A stretch of 64,000 bases of DNA from Vicinamibacteraceae bacterium (GTDB lineage Bacteria; Planctomycetota; Phycisphaerae; Phycisphaerales; UBA5793): the NCBI GenBank assembly GCA_011525805.1, contig WYBR01000033.1:92518-156517 (forward strand), in the 5' to 3' direction. Positions 42,815 to 49,951 of the stretch are shown in pieces. The notes beneath the pieces are model-generated. The model was not told where the DNA came from. It was given only the letters and a program-made list of their open reading frames with translations, and searched no databases. Positions within the stretch are counted from its first letter, which is position 1, and every line of letters begins with the position of its first letter. Both the position numbers and the translations under genes were made by a program.

Positions 42815-43801
42815 CTACTCCCCTTCATGCCCGTTGCGGCTGGCGGCGACGGCGGCCGCGGGCGCCTTCAACCGCGGGGCGAGTTTCATCACCATCGGCA
42901 CCGTCATGACGGCGTCGTGATAGAGGCAGTGGCCCCACAGCCCGTCCTCGCCGTGGCAATCGCCGTGGTCGGCGCAGGCGAGGATCGACGCTCCGCTCTT
43001 CTGGAACGCCTTGATGAGCGGCGCCAATTGCTGATCGACGAACTCGAGGCACCACTGCTGGCGCTCGGCGCACTGCTTCGCGTCGTTATTGTGGTCGAGG
43101 CGGTTGGCGACACAGGGGTTGTTGTTCGGCCAGGGGGCGTTGCGATACCGGTACGGCGTGTGCGTCTCCCCCACGTTCAGGAAGACGAACAGTTTCTGGT
43201 CGAGGAACGCGCCGATCGTCTGCATGAGGAAGCGTACCTGCGCCTCGATGTCGGTGCCGGTGTAGCGGAATCGCTTGAACTCGGAGGTGAGCATGAAGCA
43301 GGTGGGCACCTGCGGGTCGAACCACCGCATCGCGGCCGCCCCGATCGTCATGTAGCCGAGGCGGTTGAATCCTTCGATGATGTTCTTGCCTTCGAGTTGG
43401 ATGTAGTCGTCCGGCTTGCCGGGCGCGATGCGGTTCTGCAGGCGGAAGATGCGCCCGACCGTCGGGTTGAGCAGCGGCTCAGTCGATTGCGCCACGCGCG
43501 GCGTGATGCCGACGAACATCGCGGCGTGCGATGGGAGCGTGAAGGTCGCGGGCGCATCGGCCCGGATCAGCGAACCGATCGACTTGAGGTTCGGGCACTC
43601 CGCCCGCTCAAACGTGTCGTACCGGCACGAGTCGAGGGTGATGAAAAGGAAGGACTCGGGATCGAGCCCTCGCTTCTCGATCTCCGCGAGCGCCTGCTCC
43701 GGATCGACGCGGCGGGCGCGGCGGTTGGTCCACATGCGCGACAACTCGCCCTTGTGCAGGGCGCGACGCGCCAACTTGGCGATCCTGCGAAGTTTCGGCA
43801 T
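42815..43801 (-). CDS. Alkaline phosphatase/sulfatase-fold hydrolase
   Basis: 328 residues from ATG 43801 (GAAGAGAG upstream); an ATG at 43822 is an alternative. Metal-binding Asp is in LDSCRYD near residue 55, and DHGD near residue 290 gives the paired Asp-His. Where type I sulfatases have the formylglycine motif C/S-x-P-x-R, this protein has TLPSHAAMFVG, with Thr in the nucleophile position and His instead of Arg. That resembles phospho-transfer members of the superfamily (phosphoglycerol/phosphoethanolamine transferases) more than sulfatases. No signal peptide or membrane segment is seen, so a cytosolic phosphatase or phosphodiesterase role is as likely as sulfatase. Substrate unknown. Confidence 0.8.
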   Translation of the reverse strand: MPKLRRIAKLARRALHKGELSRMWTNRRARRVDPEQALAEIEKRGLDPESFLFITLDSCRYDTFERAECPNLKSIGSLIRADAPATFTLPSHAAMFVGITPRVAQSTEPLLNPTVGRIFRLQNRIAPGKPDDYIQLEGKNIIEGFNRLGYMTIGAAAMRWFDPQVPTCFMLTSEFKRFRYTGTDIEAQVRFLMQTIGAFLDQKLFVFLNVGETHTPYRYRNAPWPNNNPCVANRLDHNNDAKQCAERQQWCLEFVDQQLAPLIKAFQKSGASILACADHGDCHGEDGLWGHCLYHDAVMTVPMVMKLAPRLKAPAAAVAASRNGHEGE

Positions 43802-43930
43802 AGGCACACACTCTCTTCGCATGGTGTCGAGCCGGCCCCGGCCCGATGCGACCCCCGCGCAGGCGCACCCGGTCGGAACTCTCCATGATAGTCCGCCGGG
43901 ACGATCGGCGACTCCCGCGGCGCCGGCGAG

Positions 43931-45550
43931 TCAGGGCTGGGGCGAGGCATGCAGCCGCCGCCACGCCTCGACGAACCGGCCCGTCCGCGGGTGATCCTCG
44001 TTCCACGCCGGCGGCTCGGTGCGGTCGGACAGGAACCAGACGCCCAGGGCCGTCATCCGCCCGATCCGGGCCATGTTGTCGTAGTCCACCTTGTCCCAGT
44101 GGTCTCCCCGGCCGTGGTAGTCGGGGTAGACGTAGGCGACGCAGAGCGTATGGGCGGGGATGCCGGCGGCGGCGAAGGCGACGTTGTCGCTGCGCGAAAA
44201 GAACGGCTCGCTGTTGGCGGGATGGTCGTAGACCTCCACGCCCAGCGCCTGCCCCGCCTGCACGAAGGAATCGGTCAGCGTGGAAAACGCAAACCCGGTG
44301 AGTGAAGCGCGATTCACCTGCGGTCCATCCGTGCTGTCGGTGCGCCCGACTTGCTCGAGGTTGACGTTGCCGATGGTTTGCGCGAGTGGGACGATGGGGC
44401 TGCGGACGTAGTGCTGCGAACCGAGCAGGCCGCGCTCCTCGCCAAAGACCGCCACGAATAGGATGCTGCGCGCCGGCCGATCCTGCTCCGGCAGAGATGC
44501 GAGCGCTCGGGCGATGGCGATGAGGGAGACGGTCCCGCTGCCGTCGTCATTGGCGCCGTTGAAGATGCCGTCGCCGTCCACCGGCGCGCTCGCGCCGATG
44601 TGGTCGTAATGGGCGGTCACGAGCACCCATTGCTCGCGCCGCAGCGGGTCGCGGCCGCGCAGCGCACCCACGACGTTGCGCAGCGGCACGGGCACGGCGT
44701 GTGCGGGGCCGAGGGTCAGATCGACGGAACCATCCGCCGGTCCATCGGCGAGCGCATCGAAAAGGGCCGCGACCTGCGGGTTGTGCGACCAGAGCAGCGG
44801 CGGGCCGAATCGCATGCCGCGCCGTCTCGGTGACGGCGCCTGGGGATCGACCAGGTCACCGCTTCCAAAGCCGCTCCCCTCGGTCGCGCGGCGATCGACG
44901 GCGATCACGGCGGCAACGCCGGCCCGCTCGAGCCTTGGCAACACGTCCTGAAGCGTCAGGAACGCTTCGCGCTGCGACTCGCGCGGTGCGGTGCGGGGAT
45001 TGGGCAGGTCTGTCAGAACGACCGCACCTTTGAGTTGCGCCGCGTCCATGCCGTCGAGAGCGGCGACGTTGGCGCACGCGAGGCGCACGAGCGGCGCGCC
45101 GGCGGTGCTGACCTCGTCGTCGGTCGCGGCGACCGAGACTTCTTCGTAGCGCAAGTCAATCGACTGCGCGCCGGCGCGAATCGTCGCGTCAAACTCGTCG
45201 CGGCCGCGCAGCCGGGACTCCCACATCGCGGTCTGGAAGTAGCCGTCGTCGCCGACGGGCTCAAGGCCGGCGCCGCGGAACTGGGCCGCGATGTAATGCG
45301 CGGCGAGATCAAGGCCGGGTGAAGGCGTGTCGCGCCCACCGAGCAGATCGTGGGCGATGAACCAGAGATCGCCCTGCATCGACGCCGGGGTGATCCGTTC
45401 GAGCGCCGCGCGCAGCCGCTCGGGCACGTCGGACCGGATGGTCGAGGCGCCGATCTCATCCTGGGCCGGCGCCGACGAGGCCATCGCGATCAATGCGGCC
45501 GCGCTGTACGCGAGGAGGTGCGAGGCGGACCACCCCTTGTATCCTGTCAT
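43931..45550 (-). CDS. Secreted M28 family zinc aminopeptidase
   Basis: 539 residues from ATG 45550 (GAAGGGAAG upstream). Signal peptide: LLAYSAAALIAMASSAPAQ. A protease-associated insert occupies about 130-270. The M28 metal and catalytic residues are visible in order: HYDH in VTAHYDHIG, the bridging Asp in GANDDGSGT, Glu-Glu in FGEERGLLGS, Asp/Glu in NLEQVGRTDS and the last His in GIPAHTL. Such enzymes trim N-terminal amino acids from peptides outside the cell. It is on the same strand as, and just downstream of, the amidohydrolase array, with a dispersed-repeat hairpin in between. Confidence 0.93.
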   Translation of the reverse strand: MTGYKGWSASHLLAYSAAALIAMASSAPAQDEIGASTIRSDVPERLRAALERITPASMQGDLWFIAHDLLGGRDTPSPGLDLAAHYIAAQFRGAGLEPVGDDGYFQTAMWESRLRGRDEFDATIRAGAQSIDLRYEEVSVAATDDEVSTAGAPLVRLACANVAALDGMDAAQLKGAVVLTDLPNPRTAPRESQREAFLTLQDVLPRLERAGVAAVIAVDRRATEGSGFGSGDLVDPQAPSPRRRGMRFGPPLLWSHNPQVAALFDALADGPADGSVDLTLGPAHAVPVPLRNVVGALRGRDPLRREQWVLVTAHYDHIGASAPVDGDGIFNGANDDGSGTVSLIAIARALASLPEQDRPARSILFVAVFGEERGLLGSQHYVRSPIVPLAQTIGNVNLEQVGRTDSTDGPQVNRASLTGFAFSTLTDSFVQAGQALGVEVYDHPANSEPFFSRSDNVAFAAAGIPAHTLCVAYVYPDYHGRGDHWDKVDYDNMARIGRMTALGVWFLSDRTEPPAWNEDHPRTGRFVEAWRRLHASPQP

Positions 45551-45580
45551 GTCGCGCTTCCCTTCGTGCCGCTCACAGAA

Positions 45581-45636
45581 TGGTGGTGCGGGCTTTCAGC
45601 CTGCACAATCGTACAGGCTGAAAGCCTGTACCACCC
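45581..45636. repeat. Dispersed-type inverted repeat (REP-like hairpin)
   Basis: Arms 45582-45606 and 45611-45635 pair over about 24 of 25 positions when wobble pairs are allowed, with an AATC loop. The core GGCTTTCAGCCTG and its complement, bounded by GGTGGT/ACCACC, is the form of a short palindromic repeat I have seen as common in planctomycete genomes. Only one copy is in this window. It sits between the M28 gene and the last amidohydrolase gene and may act as a terminator or processing site. Confidence 0.7.
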
Positions 45637-45665
45637 ACCCTTCGCGATCATTCGGTGAGGCGTCT

Positions 45666-47102
45666 TTACGGTCGGGCGGGCGGATCGCGATCGCGGCGCC
45701 ACTCGACGCCGAGACGGCGCGGCCAGTAGTCATCCGGAGGCGGGGCGTCGGCGTCTCCGCCCGGCCGGATGTGGCTGTAGATGCCCTCTTTTTCCTTGTC
45801 GTACGCGATGCGGCCGTTGACGACCGTCCAGCGCACCAGCGTCATGTAGTGCAGGAGATCGCCGTCGGTGATGACGAAGTCCGCATCCTTGCCGACCTCG
45901 ATCGATCCGACACGGCTGTCGATGCCGAGGAGGCGCGCCGCGTCGATCGTGACGGTCTTGACCGCCTCCGCGTTGCTCAATCCGCCGCGCACGGCGAAGG
46001 CGGCTTCGAGCGCCAGGTGCAGCAGATCGCGCCCCGCCAGGCCGCCGAGGCTGATTCCGTAACCCGGTCCGAAGAGACTGCCGGCGGGCGTGATGGCCAG
46101 ACGCATGCCCGCTTCGTGCAGGATTCGCGCGTTCTCGATTGTCGATCCCGTCGGACGATTGAGTTGCGGGTTTTCATCGACGCGCTGGCGCGGCGTGATG
46201 ATCGCGGCCATGCCGGCGCGCGAAAGGCGAGGCGCCACGGTCCACGCCTCGTACGCCCCGCGCACGACGATGCGGATTCCATACCTCTCCGCCAGGTCAG
46301 CGAGTTGGAGCAGTTCCCAGGCGTTGTTCGCGTCCGCGATCGCGGTCGCTTCGCCCTTGAGCAGGCGCAGGTAGGTGGCGTAGGGCCCGCGGATCCACTT
46401 GTCGTCGGGGGCTTTGGCCTCGGGATTGAGGCGCTTCTCCTCTTCGTACGCCGCCACGTCGCGCAGGTGCTGGCGGACGCGGTCGAGGCCTTCGCGCAGC
46501 CGGCGCTTGCCGGCGGGATCGCGCGAGGCGTAGGAGATCGACTCGAACAGGCCGCGCTTGACGATCATGCCATCGAGCGTGCCGTAGGTGAGTTTCGCCG
46601 CTGTGTCGCCGGTGACCGCGGTGGTGATGCCGGCGCCGAGGGCGAGGGACATGTTGAGGGAGAAGACGTCGGTCCCGTCCTCGGGGTTGCCGCCACCGTG
46701 GATGCCCTGGCTGCGCACGGCAATGAGGCCTGGATAAACGAAGTGGCCGGCGGCATCGAGTTGCTCGCATCCTTCGGGCAGCGCGAGGTTCGGGCCGATC
46801 TCCGCGATGCGGCCGTTGCGGCAGAGAATCGTCACGCCGTCGAGCACCGGACCGGAAACGGTGTGCACCCTGCCGTTGAGGACGGCGAACCAGCGGTCCT
46901 TCTCCGCGGGTTTTTCCTCCGCCGGCGGGGCGGGAGTCGGCTCGGGCGCCGGCGCCTGCTCGGGCTGCGGCCGCCGCGGCCGGCGCTCCTGCGCCTGCGC
47001 CTGCGAGGCAAAGGCGATGGCCGCAAAGAGGCTCAAAAAGCACAAGAGGAGTGACTGAGTTCGACTTGTCGCTCTCGACGACTTTCGAATGTTGACGTGC
47101 AT
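45666..47102 (-). CDS. Amidohydrolase-fold protein A, metal motif lost
   Basis: 478 residues from ATG 47102, just after the upstream arm of an inverted repeat; an in-frame ATG at 47165 overlaps the previous stop. The signal peptide core LLLCFLSLFAAIAFA is encoded by the other arm. A Pro/Glu/Ala-rich linker precedes the amidohydrolase composite domain (GRVHTVSGPVLDG, ...GRIAEIG). At strand beta-1 the usual GLIDxHxH is GLIAVRSQG, so both metal His are gone. The usual TDS-like Asp near the end is ITPAGSL. The C-terminal GSIEVGKDADFVITDGD segment is intact. Probably not a hydrolase; a binding or structural role with its intact paralogue is inference. Last gene of the array. Confidence 0.85.
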   Translation of the reverse strand: MHVNIRKSSRATSRTQSLLLCFLSLFAAIAFASQAQAQERRPRRPQPEQAPAPEPTPAPPAEEKPAEKDRWFAVLNGRVHTVSGPVLDGVTILCRNGRIAEIGPNLALPEGCEQLDAAGHFVYPGLIAVRSQGIHGGGNPEDGTDVFSLNMSLALGAGITTAVTGDTAAKLTYGTLDGMIVKRGLFESISYASRDPAGKRRLREGLDRVRQHLRDVAAYEEEKRLNPEAKAPDDKWIRGPYATYLRLLKGEATAIADANNAWELLQLADLAERYGIRIVVRGAYEAWTVAPRLSRAGMAAIITPRQRVDENPQLNRPTGSTIENARILHEAGMRLAITPAGSLFGPGYGISLGGLAGRDLLHLALEAAFAVRGGLSNAEAVKTVTIDAARLLGIDSRVGSIEVGKDADFVITDGDLLHYMTLVRWTVVNGRIAYDKEKEGIYSHIRPGGDADAPPPDDYWPRRLGVEWRRDRDPPARP

Positions 47103-47146
47103 CTGCCCTGACCCTTTTGCGACTCTTGTGCCTCTTTGCGGCCAAT
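47016..47146 (-). repeat. Inverted repeat copy 1 at the 5' end of amidohydrolase gene A
   Basis: Plus-strand arm 47017-47050 contains GGCCGCAAAGAGGCTCAA; arm 47113-47144 contains its imperfect complement (TTGTGCCTCTTTGCGGCC). Spacer about 62 bases. In the mRNA the upstream arm ends about 10 bases before ATG 47102 and supplies AAAAGGG; the downstream arm encodes CFLSLFAAIA of the signal peptide. Confidence 0.8.
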
Positions 47147-47161
47147 CTCGCCGGCTCGGTT

Positions 47162-48541
47162 TCATCGCGACGCCCGCCTCTCCGGCGCCTCCCAGACGAT
47201 TTCGCCAAGGATCATCACGCGCTTGATCTGCGACGCGGGATCGAGAACGTCGCCGTCAAGGAAGACGAGGTCGGCGAACTTGCCTTTCTCGATTGAGCCG
47301 AAGTCCTTATCCATCCCGATGAGTTTCCAGGGATGCAGTGTGATGGCCTTGATCGCATCTTCGCGGCGCAGGCCGGCGCGGGCAAGGTCGGCGAGGCGCG
47401 TGCGGTACTGCTCGAGTTCGAAGGTGCTGTCCGAGCCGGGCGTCAGCGCCACGGTGCTGCCTTTCTCGATGAGTTGCGCGACGGGATTGCTGCGGTCGGC
47501 GGTGGCCGGAAAGCGCCCGATGAGCGGGTGCGTGAGGATGAGCGCTTTCTTCTCACCGAGTTGCTCGGCCACGAGATGGAAGTCCGACGAGATGCCCAGG
47601 CGGAGGTAGTAGTTGTGGGCCACGTCCTTCCAGTCCTTGAGCACATCTTCGCTGTGCAGGAGGTCGGCGGCGTTGGCGAGGACGATGAGCGCCCGCGAAC
47701 CTTCCTTTTTCTGGATAAGATCGACGATGGGCTGGTGGGCGGGGTCGATCTTGGGCGGCTCGAACTTGGGCGGCTCGGGCTTGGCGTCCGCGGGCTTCTC
47801 GCCTTCCTTTGGAGGTGGCGCGGGTTGCTGGGCCGGCGGCGGCGCTGGCGGCTGGGCCTTTTCCTGCTCGGCCTTCTTCTTCGCCTCTTCGGCTTCCTTC
47901 TTCTGCTTCTCCTCCCACTCCTTGCGGGCTTTCTCGACCTTGTCGATCTCGGCCTTCGCCCTGGTCAGCGCGCCGCGCCAGACGCTCTTGTCGCTCGCGG
48001 GATTGGACATCCACACGAGGAGGTAGTTCTCAGCGTCGAGGAGGCGCTGATCGTCTTCTCCTGCGGTTCGATACACACTCGCCAGGCCGGGGATGCCCCC
48101 GCCGGGCGGGCAGAGTGCGACGGCGGTGAAGCCGCTGCTCACGAGCGGCTCGAAGTCGATCTCGCTGAGGATCACGTCGTCGGCCGCCTTGTTGTCGCCG
48201 CCGACGCCGCTGCGGTTGTAGTTCGGCAGGCCGTGGCGGCTGAAGGCGTTGAGCAGGCCGGGGATGACCGTCTGGTCGCGGGCTTCGATAATCGTCGCGC
48301 CGGCGGGGTATTCGAGGCGCCGGCCGACGAGTTCGACCTTGCCGTCGCGGATCACGATCTCGCCGCGCTCGATCTCTTCGCCGGTGACGGTGATGATGCG
48401 CCCCGCCTTGACGACGACGATGCGCTCGTCACTCTGCGCCGCCGCCGGCGCCGCGACGAACGCCGGCGCAAATGCAATAGCCGCAAGAAGGCACAGAAGG
48501 CGCAAAAGGAGCACGTCTTGGGCGGATCTGTTCTGTCTCAT
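47162..48541 (-). CDS. Amidohydrolase-fold protein B, metal motif lost
   Basis: 459 residues from ATG 48541, with AGAGG seven bases upstream supplied by an inverted-repeat arm. Signal peptide core VLLLRLLCLLAAIAFA. The N-terminal composite domain (VKAGRIITVTGEEIERG, IRDGKVELVG) leads to IPGLLNAFSRHGLPN in place of GLIDxHxH. A Lys/Glu then Pro-rich insertion occupies about residues 195-275. Later segments VLANAADLL, ILTHPLIGR and ALTPGSDS keep the fold pattern and possibly the last Asp. The C-terminal GSIEKGKFADLVFLDGD is intact. Its 3' end overlaps an alternative start of gene A by four bases. Exported; likely catalytically dead. Confidence 0.85.
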   Translation of the reverse strand: MRQNRSAQDVLLLRLLCLLAAIAFAPAFVAAPAAAQSDERIVVVKAGRIITVTGEEIERGEIVIRDGKVELVGRRLEYPAGATIIEARDQTVIPGLLNAFSRHGLPNYNRSGVGGDNKAADDVILSEIDFEPLVSSGFTAVALCPPGGGIPGLASVYRTAGEDDQRLLDAENYLLVWMSNPASDKSVWRGALTRAKAEIDKVEKARKEWEEKQKKEAEEAKKKAEQEKAQPPAPPPAQQPAPPPKEGEKPADAKPEPPKFEPPKIDPAHQPIVDLIQKKEGSRALIVLANAADLLHSEDVLKDWKDVAHNYYLRLGISSDFHLVAEQLGEKKALILTHPLIGRFPATADRSNPVAQLIEKGSTVALTPGSDSTFELEQYRTRLADLARAGLRREDAIKAITLHPWKLIGMDKDFGSIEKGKFADLVFLDGDVLDPASQIKRVMILGEIVWEAPERRASR

Positions 48542-48583
48542 TCACTTTCCTCTTGTGCCTTTTGTGCCTCTTTGCGGCAATCC
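48474..48583 (-). repeat. Inverted repeat copy 2 at the 5' end of amidohydrolase gene B
   Basis: Arms 48476-48510 (AGCCGCAAGAAGGCACAG core) and 48549-48581 (complementary TGTGCCTCTTTGCGGC core), spacer about 38 bases. The upstream mRNA arm carries AGAGGAAA whose AGAGG is seven bases from the ATG; the downstream arm encodes LLRLLCLLAAIA. Confidence 0.8.
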
Positions 48584-48617
48584 TGTTTCATGTCAAGACA
48601 CCGATCGCGCCGAGCGC

Positions 48618-49892
48618 TCAGAATCGCCTCAGTTCGCCGCGCGCATCGCGGACGACCTGGCCGTCGATGACGGCGATCCAGCAGGTGGAGCGCGGGTCGA
48701 TCGGGTCGCCGGACCAGATGGCGAAGTCGGCATCCATGCCGGGGCGGAGCGAGCCGATGCGGTCTTCAAGCAGGAGCGCTTCGGCCCCGATGCGCGTCAG
48801 GCCGCGGATCGCTTCGTAGGTCTTCCAGCCGTAGTAGCACGCCATGGCCGCCTGGTAGGAGAGTTCCTCCTGCGGGATGACGGGCGAGTCGGTGTTGATG
48901 CCGAGTTTGGGAATGCCTCCCTGCCACCATCGATGCGCGTTGCCGAAGATGCGCCGCTGTGTGCCGTCGAAGTAGAGTTGGCGCGGCCCGTTGATGGTGA
49001 TGACGTCCTGCCCCTCGATGACGAGCGTCGCGTTCTTGTAGCCGTCGAAGGTGCTGTGATCGAGGACGGTGCGGATGCCGAACTGCCCCTTGACGAGCAT
49101 GAGCGTCATCATGACGACCTGGTACTGCTGCGTGTGCATCGAGGCGATGAACTCACCGCGGAACAGGCCGCGGAAGGGGTCGTAGATCGGGTCGAAGAGC
49201 GGTTGCTGCTTCGTCTTGCCCGACTCGAAGTCGAGCCACTCCTGGTGGTAGTCGCGCGCCGCCTGAAGCGTCTGGCGGAGGTTGTAGTTCATGAACGAAC
49301 GGCCGACGCGGAACCAGTAGCGCTCCGGGTTGCCCGCCTGCGCGATCTTGATCGAGCCGGGGAACTTGAGGACGACGTCACCCATCTGCCCCTCGGCGAA
49401 CTTGATGACCGTGCCCAGGCCGCTCATGTTCGTTCCGCTGCCGGAGATGAGCAGGGCGCTGGTCACGCCGCCGGCACGGGCGAGTTTGAAGTTTTCCGTG
49501 CCGGGGTTGACGGATTCGAGCGTTCGCAGGTCGGGGTTGGTGAGGTAGACGTAGTCGTGCAGGTCGGTCGAGGCGCCGGCGGAGTGGTTGTGCAGTTCGA
49601 CAAAGCCGGGCACGAGCCAGCACGACGGCATCTCGATGACCTCGGCGCCCTCGGGAATCTCAACCTGCGACGCCTTGCCGATCTGCGCCACCTTGCCGTC
49701 GCGCACGATCAGCACGGCGTTGTTGATGACCTCGTCCTTCTCGTTCATGGTGATGATCTTGCCGACGCGGTAGGCGCTGACCTCCTGCCCCATGGCCGAA
49801 GGCGGGAGGAGCATGGCCGCAAAGAGGCTCAAAAAGCGCAAAAGAGAAGAGTTGATCCGGCGATCAGCGATCTGGAAAAACTGCACTTTCAT
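48618..49892 (-). CDS. Amidohydrolase C, the only unit with an intact HxH metal motif
   Basis: 424 residues from ATG 49892, with AGAGG seven bases upstream inside the inverted-repeat arm; an in-frame ATG at 49955 overlaps the upstream stop. The signal peptide core SLLRFLSLFAAMLL comes from the other arm. Beta-1 reads PGFVELHNHSAG, giving His101 and His103. Further ligands are plausible: His in SMHTQQY, His in LDHSTF and the final Asp in GINTDSPV. C-terminal GSLRPGMDADFAIWSGD completes the composite domain. It resembles imidazolonepropionase-like amidohydrolases, which cleave cyclic amides or peptides. It is the best candidate for an active enzyme in this operon; substrate unknown. Confidence 0.9.
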   Translation of the reverse strand: MKVQFFQIADRRINSSLLRFLSLFAAMLLPPSAMGQEVSAYRVGKIITMNEKDEVINNAVLIVRDGKVAQIGKASQVEIPEGAEVIEMPSCWLVPGFVELHNHSAGASTDLHDYVYLTNPDLRTLESVNPGTENFKLARAGGVTSALLISGSGTNMSGLGTVIKFAEGQMGDVVLKFPGSIKIAQAGNPERYWFRVGRSFMNYNLRQTLQAARDYHQEWLDFESGKTKQQPLFDPIYDPFRGLFRGEFIASMHTQQYQVVMMTLMLVKGQFGIRTVLDHSTFDGYKNATLVIEGQDVITINGPRQLYFDGTQRRIFGNAHRWWQGGIPKLGINTDSPVIPQEELSYQAAMACYYGWKTYEAIRGLTRIGAEALLLEDRIGSLRPGMDADFAIWSGDPIDPRSTCWIAVIDGQVVRDARGELRRF

Positions 49893-49936
49893 CTGGTTTC
49901 CTCTTGCGCTTCTTGTGCCTCTTTGCGGCCACTGTC
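49812..49936 (-). repeat. Inverted repeat copy 3 at the 5' end of amidohydrolase gene C
   Basis: The best-preserved copy. Arms 49814-49848 and 49897-49932 pair over about 30 of 35 positions with several wobble pairs, spacer about 48 bases. Consensus of the arm is GGCCGCAAAGAGGCWCAA then RAAGCGCAARAG. The upstream mRNA arm contains the AGAGG ribosome site; the downstream arm encodes LLRFLSLFAAM. Confidence 0.85.
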
Positions 49937-49951
49937 TTGATCGAGACTTCA

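Noticed and set aside
47016..49936. Inverted repeats as insertion-sequence ends or a transposon
   Set aside because: No transposase frame, no target duplications seen, and the intervals between copies are ordinary genes.
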